Positions 25,250 through 35,899 of a stretch of DNA of 64,000 nucleotides are shown in pieces. The stretch is from Polytrichum commune (lineage: Eukaryota > Streptophyta > Polytrichopsida > Polytrichales > Polytrichaceae). Both the position numbers and the translations under genes were made by a program. The stretch's first letter is position 1, and each line of letters opens with the position of its first letter. Below the pieces are notes generated by a model. That model was not told the DNA's origin. It did no database searches and saw only the letters and a program-made list of their open reading frames with translations. The stretch covers positions 58,082,429-58,146,428 of the forward strand of contig OX485804.1 in the NCBI GenBank assembly GCA_950295325.1, in the 5' to 3' direction.

Positions 25250-28200
25250 TTAAACAGGGATTTCACTGCTGTCAAAAGTTGAAGACTCAGGTAACAGGCG
25301 CTGTGTCTTTGAATTGTTGTCGATATTTAAGTCAACATGGTGCAATGCTGGGTGAAGGTATGCGTCTCGAATAGTGTTGAGCACTTCTTCCTTCCGACCG
25401 TTTTCCTCGTCAACCATATCCTTTTTCATGGTGCTCTGGAGGAGGAGACAAATGCACATATTAAAACAGCCACAACAGAAAATTCAAGAAAACAAAAACA
25501 GGAACTAGGTATTCCCTATTTTCTCCCTGAAATCTCTGAAAAGAAATATAAAATTACAGATATACCTATGTCTAAGCAGAAGATAAAAGATTTCACAACT
25601 ATTGTGAAGATTTGGAAGAAAAAAATCACATTGTAGTGACATGAATACAAAGCAAGGTAAAAATGCTGTTTTAAATGTGCAATCACCTTTAGATGATACT
25701 TGTGACTAATTGGGTGGCTTAAACCCAAGGCTTTAACCCGGATCCCATGGGAACCTGAGGTTAAGCCTGCCTAAGGCTAGAATAGTACTCGGATGGGTGG
25801 CATTCCTAGCACTTGCTTTCTAGTGCACCCTACCACCCATGATCCACCCAATCATGGTGGGGTATCTGGGTGAACCGAATACTTTCAACCAACCATGTGG
25901 GAACCTAGGGGCTTGCCCTTGTAGGAGAAATGTGTCGGTCAGCTTGTTCGTGCCCATTCAAGGTGTTCACCTTCAAAAGGAGCTAGTAGTTGTCGGGGCC
26001 TCTAATTCTCGTATTATCCATTTCGGGATAACATATAGACTTACACCAACTCAAAAGTGAAGCAACACCATAATTCATGCTGATGGCAAAATCGAATTCA
26101 TCTTTCTTTCCTTTTTGTTATATGTTCCAACAAAAACATTGTTGGCTTCATGAAATCTATGGCATCATTCAAGATAAGAAAACCATGGAGAGATAAAGCT
26201 TGAGAAACACTATCTTCGGAATCCAGGCGAAAAAGGGAATGTGAGAAGGCATACCTCCAGATTGAACCTCTGGAAAGTAGGAAGGAATCGTTGACAACAA
26301 TGCTCGTGAAAGAGCCATGTCAGAAAGGGGAGCGGGATGCATGCAACGGATGCCTTACTCAGTCCTTTCAATGAGAACATCCCAATAAACAGCACTTGCA
26401 TAAGCACTACACATGATACCACCCGGCTGTGAATCTCTGGCCAATATTGCCCACCTGTCTCATACTTTGGCTCGTAGACATGCAATATCTGTATAAACCA
26501 CAGAAATTCATTTCAGCAATCTGCAAGCTTGTCAAACTTATCTTTAACTCAATGGGAATTATTTACAGGAGTTGGTTCCCTATGATTTTGAATGATTTCT
26601 TTGCATACAATGTCCATACTTGGCTGTCCGCTATGTACTGAAATCTGTCAAAGCACACATCCTGTGCATAACCCAGTCAAACACAAGTAGCAACGAGTGT
26701 TGGTCTGGTAACGCCTTTCTTTTATACCATTCAGGTATCTATAATAAGGATTTCACTTTTTTTGATACCAATAGGGTATGAATATTTGATGGTATTCTAG
26801 TTCTCAATACCGTTCAGGTCTAAATACCATGGAAGAACCTTCATATCTAAACAAAATCGCCCTATTATCCATATGATATAGAATGGTATTGACCCAAATA
26901 ATAACTTGGGTTTACAAAGATTCTCACCTTGACATACCCACCAAATATCAAAATTTGACTAGTGTTACAATTTTGCTACCCACAGGAAGGTTCTTTGTCA
27001 TCATTACTGATGTAAGCTTTATAAGGTACGACATCATGCTCATCCCTCCATTTATGACTAAAATCACTCATTGTCCACTGATTATGTTGTCCAAAGAGAA
27101 TCACCCTCTATAACATAATCGGTGCAAAATGAGCAATTTTTCTTATGCATGGAGGGATGAGCATGCCGGCGTACCTTAAAAAGCTTAAAAACCAGAGTGT
27201 AGCAAAAGAACTTGCCCGCTGCCATGGGCTTGCCCTCAGAAACATTGCAGCAACAGCAAGATAAAGTCTTGCCTTGAGTACTTAGTATTATGCCAGGACC
27301 AAGACATTCTTCCTTGAGCATAAATCGGTTGGGCATCCATATAAATATAATGAATCCCATGTTCCTGGCAATGGAACATTTCTGTCACAAATGCTTCAAA
27401 GTAACACAGACCCATTAAGCTAAGCGGGCCTAGTTCAGTTACTTCTCTTGATCAGACATCTATATTTGAGTGGTGGGTAGTTAGGTGCAAATTTAAGAAC
27501 GGACACCAAGAAAGACATGTGTTTGATAGAGATTGGATGACGTGCTCAAAATCTGTCAACTATACTCTAGGGTCAATGGTCCACACAATGGGGAGGGCCT
27601 ATGTGGCCTTCTTATGGCTCTTATGTCGTTATTTGATAATTCATAACGACTCCTGATTGATTCCAAAACTTCCTGTGATTGATCCTGGCTTCTTCAGATA
27701 CATTTGCAAACGCACATATTTCAACCTTGTGAATCCAGTCAGTAGTATAAGGTAGCAAACAACAACAAAACCAACCAAATAAGAGCCATCTACCTTAATT
27801 TGGAAGCTTGTACATACCTGGTTGCGGAAAACAATATAACCCAAGATGAAGTAGACGAGCAGGAATGGGAGGAGGAGCGGGTTGATGATGGAGTATACAA
27901 GCCCAAACAAAGTGAACAACAAGACCATCGGGAGCGTGCGGTAGTAAGGGAGAGAATAGACATCAGCAAGGAGTGGTGTGCTCTTCTCAACCGTATGCCG
28001 CTTAAGAAAGTTGAAGATGAGGGCACCAGTTTGCAGAATTTCAAGTGGCAGGCCGGCCCAACCAGTTGTCATGATGTATGTGATGAAAAAATTGGCCTGC
28101 GAACGTTTATTGTGACACAGAATAAGATTTTTTGCAATACAATCTTTTGTAGAAGAAAATACAGTCAGACTCATAAGCAAATGGAAAAGCCAGCAGATTT

Positions 28201-29790
28201 CAGGTGTGAGAAATTCAGGGTACAAGTCAAAACTCTAACCTTAAACCTTAAACCCATATTCCAGCTGCAATAGGCTTTGGAGGTCTTCTGAATTACATAG
28301 ATACTTAAAGATGAATCCCCAAGCATGTTCATTGTGGAACTTAATACAACAAGTAGTACTCATGCGGCAGCCAAAACCGTTCCAGTGAAGCCAATCCTTT
28401 TGATACGCTTAAAGATTTCATTTCAACATATCATCATCACAAGATGAAATTACCTACAGAATTGGTTACAAAGATCAACACAGAAAGAGAAGACACACAA
28501 GTCCAGGATTAAATGGTGTCACACACCTAAGCTGGGGGTTGGACTCAGGAATCTCATGAGACAGAAGAGAATCAGACACAAAATTTGTGTAGTGCAATTC
28601 AAGGGTCGTTTACACTAGGGGTGGTTGTGGTTTACTTTCTTTGGTTCGATATCCCTGGAAAAAGGGCATAATAAATGCAAACCGCAACTGCAACCACCTT
28701 CTACCCTCATCAAAGTCCACTACTCCCCATCATTAACCAGCCTTAGGGTGGTTGTTCAAGCTCATGTGGCACTGCTACAAAGTTTCAAGGCCAAGGTGCG
28801 GGGAGAAAGTTGAGGAGGCAACCACTTTAACACTACAATCCAAGGTCAACAAGGGTAATAATCACTATTATTTCACCCCGAGTCCAAGGCCTGAGCCAAT
28901 GATAAATTGCTATTTCGAAAACCAACCCCACTATCAACCACAATCACAAGGATTTCCACACTACGACGAGTGACAATGAAAATGAGCATGGTTAATTTCG
29001 GTGGATAACCACAATCACAACCACCTTTGTAGTGTAAACGACCCTGCAGATGATGAGTAAGGTGGAAGGTTTAGGGTTTGAAGTTCAGCTGCAATGAATA
29101 ATGTACCTGAGTTGGGATGGCTTCCGCGAGCCGCCGTGGAATCTCCCTTGGGTTCTTTGAGAACGATTCACTGATGGTAATGAGAGAGCCACTGAAAACA
29201 ACAGCAAGAAACAGATTGCCTGCCAGCAGATTGAAGACTTTGGATGTCGCCGTACGCTCCTGGTGGCTGATGGATGCATGCCCTTCAACCTGGGAAAGGA
29301 AGAACATGATGATTGGCACAATGTATAACACCGCCGAAATCAACAGCGCAGGCAGGTAGCCGGTAATTACACCTCGGATTGCTGGTCTGCACAGACAGCA
29401 AGCAAGGGTTGAGTCTATTGAGAATTCATTTGCAACAAGTACTGTGATCCAGAAAACTTGTCTTGTCCCACTAAGATACAGCTATGGTAGGAATTGAGGA
29501 TAAGTGATACACTGATTCAATTTTAGAGTCTTTTCTTACAATAAGTTATCCTCCAACTCAGCATGACTTTTGGTTTGGAGTTGGTTGTTTAGGCATTCAA
29601 CACCTTCCAAGTTCGGTAAATGTGGGGGTAGTAGTGGAGGTTTGGACGAAGGACATTCTATATTGGTTCATTGAGGGTCAAACTCACATTGGCATGCCAA
29701 GAGGTGCCAAAATGAACTTGGCCCTCAATGAACCGAAACAAGTTACTCTTGATACAATTTCAATCACAACCTTCAAGCATACACTAAAAG

Positions 29791-29821
<31 letters not shown>

Positions 29822-32800
29822 ATATTGTATGCAAAACACCAATGGAAAATCATAGGGACTAACTCCCGACAAAATGTCCAATTGAGCTGAAAGATAACTC
29901 TAATGTCTGACTTGGTGATTTTAATCTCTGGCAGAAGATTGAACTTCAAGGAAAGCCTTTCATCCCACATCTGACTCGGCTTCAAAGGTAAACACAATAT
30001 CGATTCTCCTGAGCATTTTGGTTAAGAAGCAGGATACCACTGATCTCCTGACATCAAGGTACAGCTAAAGTAGGAAAAAGATTGAAGAGAAAGCAATCCA
30101 CCAATTCAATTCTGGAGTCATTCCTTACAATATCTGACTTGAAGATTCCACTCTGGCATGTAAGATAGATTGAACTTCACAGAAAGATAACCATCCCACA
30201 TCTCATTCAGCTTCAACTGTAACCACAATCTTCATGCTAACCAGAAAAAATAGTAACAACAAAGTTTCAAACTTTGAGGGAGGCAATACTTTCTGAATCA
30301 TTTGACAATCACTGAAAAAGACCTCGACTCAAACTGCTGGGATTTTGGTTCAGTCACTTTCATGTCAAACAAGTGAAGAGGATTAAAACGTAAAACAGGA
30401 ATAAACCCAAGTAGTGGGGTTGCCTGCAGAAAAAGCTTGAGCAATGTTTTTCTACAGAATCTGTAGACGTGATGGGTAGAAAGGTGCTTACACTTCCAAC
30501 ACATTTTCTACAATAAAATTTGGTAGAAACTTCTCCAAACTGTCAAGGTTTGCAAGCGCCTGCACAGCCGCCGTAACTGGGACATAGAATATGGTCAACA
30601 TGATAGCTAGTATAGTTGCCAATATGTTGCGAAGAAAAAGCTGGGAATAGGGTATCTCCAAGTTGGGCCAGTCCACATCCTTCGGCTCCGGTGCCCATGA
30701 CGCCACCCATGTCATTGGGTTTGGTGCTTGTTGTGATTGTGCAGTCACAGCTGCACCCCACCTTGTTCGAAACGAGACAAAGGCCGTTGGAACCTCCTGG
30801 GCAACAAAACAACATAAATTAATAATAACGATGTACATTAGCCTCACTGCTGATCATTCCTCTTCCTATAGGTCCATTTCTTGCTTTCTCTAATGAATTT
30901 TTCTTCAATAACTCAAGCTTGCCTTAAACAGCAGCTGCAAAACACACAACTGCCGACACTGCTACAATAAATTTGATAATTTTCAGTTGTGAAATATCAA
31001 AGTTGGACATAGTGGAGGTACTAGGTAGATCAATATTGAATAACAGTGACTCAAGTTCAGCAAGTGCGCTTCAGAGATACAGACACATACGATTGTCTGC
31101 ACCTGTGCAATGAGGAGTCAAAACCAATTGGTTCACAAGTGACAGACTAGGCGGTTATTTGTCAATAACCCCCATTAAGCAAGCAACATAAGTTAATGAT
31201 GATGTTCATTAGCCTCACTGCTGAATTCCCTTCTATATGGCCCTATTCTTGCTTTCTTGGATTCTTTTTTCCTTCAGAAACTCAAGCTTGTCTTAAACAG
31301 TAGCTGCAAAACACATAATTGCCGAAACTGCAACCATAGATTTGATCATTTTCAGTGTGAAACATCAAGTTGGACATAGTGGAGGTACTAGGTAGACCAA
31401 TATTCAATAACAGTGACTCAAGCTCAGAAAGTGTACTTCAGAGATGCAGACACATACAATTGTTTACATGATATTGGAATAAACCTGCACCTGACGTCAC
31501 ACATATAATGAGCAGTGATAACCAATTGGTTCAATAATGACAAAGACTAGGCAGTGATTTGTCAACCACCCACAATCACCTTCTTCTTTTGTCGAAACTC
31601 CAGTTGGCATTCACGGACTTGGCGATGAATGTCCTCCATCTTCTCAGTATGTAGCTCAATAGGGTCGACCAGTGGTCCATAGAGCCCACAGAGCCCTGTG
31701 CGGCGTGGCCGCCTTTGGCTTGGAGTCTTTTGTTTCAAAGCAATAATCTTCAACTTCAATTTCTCCAGCTCATTCTAATGCAAAAGCTCTTCCCACGTCA
31801 ATTCATGCAAAAGCTCTTCCCAATATTGATGCATTCAGTTTAACATGCTGTTTGTCCTCATTTATCAACCAACAACAGACCTATCTTCACCCTATCATCC
31901 ACAAATTTCAATTATCACCCTGTTTGCATTCAAGAGTAAGCTACAAAGAGCTAACTTCTAGACAAGTATACAGATAAGCAATTCACCTAATCGAGGGTTT
32001 CACTATTCTTGAGTTCGCTAATGTGATAACTTAGAACAGTCTCCCAGAGAATAATGCTTATAAAAACCTGAAGAATCATGGTCTGGTTTAGAAACAAGCA
32101 ATGAGGGACTTTGCCAAATGAACATACGCAAATGTACAATCAGAAAAGACACACCCATACTAGCAGGCCTATAAATTCATATATTGCTTCAAGAAAAAGA
32201 GCATTGTTTTTACCAGCAGATTGGTCACATGGCTGGAATGGTAGACCATATTATGCGACAAATACTCAATAGGGTGGAACCGGTGGAAGAAGTAATCCAC
32301 ATTGTCACTGTAACTGACACCCTCATTTTCAGAAGGTGGAACAGCCCGGACAAGCACTGTAAATTGGTCTGGCTGCGGAAGTGCATTTGCTAAGTATTCC
32401 TGCCGTTTGTTTGCAATATGCTTGTACTCCTGCACATCTCAAACACTAGCTCAATTCTAAAGTTTCAAGAATTTCAACAAACTTATCACCACCCCTACCC
32501 CTGCCTGCAAAACATTCTCACAAATCTAACATAAATCTCTTTTGAGGAAGTGGTATTCCAACAGTTGCAGCCTGGGCAATAGAGTTATCCTCTAACTCAG
32601 TGGGACTTTTCGTATGGAGTTGGTCCCCTGTACTTTCCATTGGTTGTTTTGCAACAAAATCAATAATTTCATTCCACTTTTAATGTATGCTCGGAGGTAG
32701 GGTTTGAATTTGGATACAGAGCAACCTATTGGGATTCATTGAGGGCCAAACCCTAAACCTGAAACCTTACAAACTGAGAGGGGAACGTTCCTTCACTTAC

Positions 32801-34778
32801 AATGTACAACAACACATATGCGCTAAGGGAGATGAAGCACAACACTGCATAATGAATCCACAACCTGGCCAACAAAAAAAAATACATTAAAAATATCGCA
32901 TCAATAACAACCAACTAGTAAATCTCTGCCACAGGGAATAATATCACAGCAACTCGGTATTTCAACCACCACAACTGCAATCCTGTGATGAACCCCTTTG
33001 TAGAGTTCTACAATATGGCATGAATGATTCACCAGATTCGAAAGCACAAAACAAATGGAAGGCAACATACATGTTTCCTCCATGTGCAACTCTTGGTAAT
33101 AATTTTAACTGTTTGTGGGTGAAAGAGAGGAGATGTAACGATACATACCGCATTGAGCCATATGAGATGTTGAGGATTGTGAGCTTCTCCAGAGTCCCAT
33201 AGTCTTTCTCCTCTTTCTCTCGTGGATTGTCGTGGAGATACGTGTCCGTGTAATTCAGAGGTGCCAAGATCCCAAACCCCACAATCGTACAGATCGTGAA
33301 GAAACGCATACTGTCATCATATCCGTTTACAGGAGGTCAAGATTCCAATCATATTGAAAATATTCTGGTGCTTAGATACTGGAATTTGTGGAATAACCCA
33401 ACCCAATTTGTGGATGACCCCAATTCAATATCCAAGTAATTCAATATGCAAATGAGGAGGTCAAGATTCCGGTTGTAATTAGAGACATTCTGGTGATATG
33501 TCAACGGAATTTGTGGACGACCCCAACTCAATCTAATGTATTCCATTTGCAAATGAGGAGGTCACGAATTCTAACCCCAACTCAAATTCTAATGACTTCC
33601 ATATGCAAAGGAGAAGGTCACAATTCCGGTTATGCTGGAGGTGATATGATACTGGACAACTCCACTCAATCTCTAATGAGTTACATATGCAAAATTAGGA
33701 GGTCAAAATTCTGGATATAGTTAAAGACATTCAGGTGACATGAGACTGGAATTTGTGGACCACCCCAACTCAAATTCTAATGAGTTCCGATTCCGAATTA
33801 GAAGTTCAAGATTCCGGTTATACTGAAGACATACAGGTGATATGGTACTGGAATTTGTTAACACCCCCAACTTAATTTCTAATAAGTTCCATATGAAGAT
33901 TAGGAGGTCAAGGATTCCCATTACAGTTTAAAGATATTCAAGTGCTATGATACTGGAATTGTGGACAAACCCCAACTCGATTTCTAACGAGTTTCCATAT
34001 GCAAATTAGGAGGTCAAGATTCCGGATATAAGTAAAAACACGCAGGTGACATGGTACTGGAATTTGTGGACAACGTCAACTCAAATTTTAATGAGTTTCA
34101 TTTCCAAATTAGGAGTTCAAAAATTCCGGTTGAAGTTAAAAGACATTCTGGTGGTGTGGTACTGGAATTTGGGGACAACCCCAACTCCATTTCCAATGAG
34201 TTCCGGTTGCAGGTAAGAGGTCAAGATTCCGGTTATAGTTGAAGACATTCTGGTGGTATGTTACTGGAATCCGTGGGCAACCCCAACTCAATCTCTAAAG
34301 ATTCCTGGATTACGGTCGGGTATAATTAGAGACATTCAGGAGATATGATACTCGAACGTATGGACAACCCCCAACTCAATTTCCAATGACTTCCGCATGC
34401 AAATTTGTTTCGTAATCAGAAAAAGATCACGCACATCCCAGATGGGTGAAACAACCGAACTTTAACTTACCCAAAAATGAAGATTCGGAGGAAGACTACA
34501 GCGTCGAGACCGGACGAGTGCAGGATGTCATCTTCGGTGGCCTCCAAGGCGTGCTTCGCCCATCCAGCCGAGGGGACCAGATTCTCGAAAGAGAATTTCT
34601 CCTTCTCCTCATCCTCATTCCCATTCTCAGCTTTGCTCCTTCGCTCACGGAGCAAGTGCCGTGTGAAGTACACCCCGGCATTGCTTGGCTGCTTCCGGAA
34701 CACGGAGTAGAGGAGCAGGAACGTCATAGCCAACAAGATGTTGATCCCCGCCGACGTCGCTAACTCAAGTATCTCCAT
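25250..34778 (-). CDS. OSCA/CSC1-like hyperosmolality-gated calcium-permeable channel, 10 exons, 742 aa
   Basis: Exons in transcript order are 34778-34471, 33310-33149, 32864-32801, 32429-32214, 31774-31580, 30796-30492, 29386-29107, 28096-27818, 26488-26255 and 25435-25250. Together they give 2229 nt with every phase closing. The product is a plasma-membrane or endomembrane mechanosensitive cation channel of the DUF221/TMEM63 family. Visible landmarks are an N-terminal membrane segment after SAGINILLA (about residues 9-28), GLDAVVFLR before the second, a cytosolic domain containing DQFTVLVRAVPP (the family has DQFTVLVRNVPP), GLCGLYGPLVDPIE, the conserved FVSFRTRW...AAV at the end of that domain, and EPKDVDWPNL. 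The pore-forming multi-pass region follows, with FFITYIM-GWAGLPLEI, LLLPF and VYEPKYETGGQYWP. RDAYLHP near the C-terminus points to the OSCA1-type clade. No premature stop was seen. Several introns carry repeats, described separately. Confidence 0.94.
25710..25818 (+). mobile_element. 5S rRNA-derived segment (Cassandra-type TRIM LTR or 5S-SINE remnant)
   Basis: The stretch ACCCGGATCCCATGGGAACC, GGTTAAGCCTG, CTAGAATAGTACTCGGATGGGTGGC follows the plant 5S rRNA gene in order: the GGATCCCAT region, box A (GTTAAGC), the intermediate element (AGTAGTAC becomes AATAGTAC) and box C (GGATGGGTGAC becomes GGATGGGTGGC). It is too diverged to be a working 5S gene and stands alone in the last OSCA intron. 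Plants carry 5S sequences inside Cassandra TRIM retrotransposon LTRs and in SINE3-type elements. I could not place LTR boundaries; homologous flanking sequence may run to about 26040. Confidence 0.72.
27023..27177. repeat. long imperfect hairpin: 66-bp arms, 23-bp loop
   Basis: The left arm 27023-27088 and right arm 27112-27177 are equal in length and match in about 53 of 66 positions when one is reverse complemented. AAGGTACG and CATGCTCATCCCTCCAT are exact in both. Weaker similarity continues outward (TAAGCTTT and GTTCTTT on both sides), so the duplication once spanned about 110 bp per arm. It lies in the OSCA intron between exons 8 and 9. It could be a MITE, an inverted duplication or a small-RNA precursor. 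Confidence 0.75.
28603..29044. mobile_element. 442-bp terminal-inverted-repeat element in an OSCA intron
   Basis: The left end GGGTCGTTTACACTAGGGG and the right end, reverse complemented, GGGTCGTTTACACTACAAAG form inverted repeats, followed on both sides by GGTGGTTGTG. A clean target duplication is not obvious. The GTTTACACTA core is shared with the element at 46515. No transposase. Confidence 0.7.
29544..29760. repeat. dispersed repeat with an internal palindrome
   Basis: It is related to 3345-3560 and 32588-32780. It includes the inverted pair GGTTCATTGAGGGTCAA and TTGGCCCTCAATGAACC around 29657 and 29712. It lies in the OSCA intron between exons 6 and 7. Confidence 0.5.
29790..29820. repeat. 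(TA)n microsatellite
   Basis: About 14 TA dinucleotides in the OSCA intron between exons 6 and 7. Confidence 0.9.
30798..31571. repeat. tandem duplication filling an OSCA intron
   Basis: The first copy, running from AACAACATAAATTAATAATAACGATG near 30806, recurs from GCAACATAAGTTAATGATGATG near 31185. Both copies continue through CATTAGCCTCACTGCTGA, AGTTGGACATAGTGGAGGTACTAGG, CAGTGACTCAAG and ACCAATTGGTTCA to a GTCAA(C/T) end. The period is about 380 bp. Together the copies make up nearly the whole intron between exons 5 and 6. Confidence 0.85.
33330..34420. repeat. minisatellite in OSCA intron 1, about 11 diverged copies of a roughly 100-bp unit
   Basis: The unit runs GGTCAAGATTCCGGTTATA, then GACATTCTGGTGATATG, TACTGGAATTTGTGGACAACCCCAACTCAA, TTCTAATGAGTTCCATATGCAAATTAGGA. 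I count about eleven copies with substitutions and small deletions; two copies near 33553-33690 are shortened. The array ends close to the exon 1 donor and fills almost the whole first intron. Confidence 0.88.
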
Positions 34779-34961
34779 CTCCTCGAATTCTTACTACAAA
34801 TTAACTCAAATTAACTTAATCCTTACAGGATTCCACCAACTTCGCTCCCTTGTCCCCGATGGATCATCGCTGCTTTACCCTACCTCCCTCCGCCCACCAA
34901 CATCAAGAGCAAATTCGACCAAATTCGCAAAACAGCCGTCTCTGTCATTACCAGAACAACA

Positions 34962-35533
34962 CATGATGAATTTCTAAGCACTGCATGCGCAGAATAGTAT
35001 CGGAGAGTTTCACGGTGGACAGTTTAGAATCATGTGAATGATGATCATAGGAAACTTGAGATTGAATTCAATCACTTCTCCCCCCCAAAGAAGAGTGACA
35101 GGGTTCCAACAGTTCATCCACCCCATAAGTCTTTATACATCGCTCTTTGTCAGCGGAAAGGCTACCCACTTTTCAAGCATCTCAAATCTTATGCATATCC
35201 TAGCTCGCAAACATTTAATTCACAAATTCCTCCCTTTCAAAAATCTCTCTCTCTCTCTCTCTCTCTCCACATCCACATACACGTCACTATATGAGTAGAA
35301 TCGAAGAGTTCCACCATGGAAAGTATAGAGTCATGGGACTGATGATAGGATACTTAAAATTGATTGCAATCAATTTTCCCGCCCAAAGAGTGACAGGGTT
35401 CCAAGAGTTCATCCGTCCCATAAGTCTTCATACCTAGCTCTTTGTCAGCAGATACGCTACTCACTTTCAAGCATCTCAAATCTATACGTATCCTCGATCG
35501 CAAACATTTACTTCACAAATTCCTCCCTTTCAA

Positions 35534-35573
<40 letters not shown>

Positions 35574-35880
35574 ATATTCACATACACATCATGATGAATT
35601 TCTAAGCGCTACATGAGAAGAATCGGAGAGTTACACCATGGAAATATTAGAATCATGTGAATGATGATGATAGGAAACTTAATATTGATTACAATCATTT
35701 TTCCCGCTCAAAGAATAGTAACAGGGTTCCAACAGTTCATCCACCCCAGAGGTGTCTACATACCTCGCTCTTTGGCAACAGATGGGCTTAGCACCCACTT
35801 TCAAGCGTCTCAAACCTTTTGCCACATCCTCGCTCGCAAACGTTTACTCTCTCTCTCTCTCATCACGTCACACCTCTGGC
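34962..35880. repeat. three direct copies of a roughly 300-bp block upstream of the OSCA start
   Basis: Starts are near 35027, 35328 and 35650. Each copy shares TGATGAT(C)ATAGGAAACTT, AGTGACAGGGTTCCAACAGTTCATCC, CAAGCATCTCAAA, CTCGCAAACATTTA and a CTCTCTCT microsatellite (35248-35266, 35540-35570, 35847-35859). A partial unit, ATGATGAATTTCTAAGC, begins at 34963, about 185 bp before the OSCA ATG. The repeats therefore occupy the promoter position of that gene. Confidence 0.85.
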
Positions 35881-35899
35881 ACCTCACAAAAAGCATGCG

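Noticed and set aside
25710..25818. Functional 5S rRNA gene
   Set aside because: Too many changes from plant 5S rRNA, including in box C, and it is single copy within an intron, not in an array.
27082..27360. 92-codon minus-strand frame with a Cys run, inside the OSCA gene
   Set aside because: It overlaps the hairpin repeat and does not match the OSCA protein; exons 8 and 9 join cleanly without it.
33330..34420. Regularly spaced repeats that could suggest a CRISPR array
   Set aside because: The whole roughly 100-bp unit is repeated without unique spacers, and the locus is a plant intron; it is a minisatellite.
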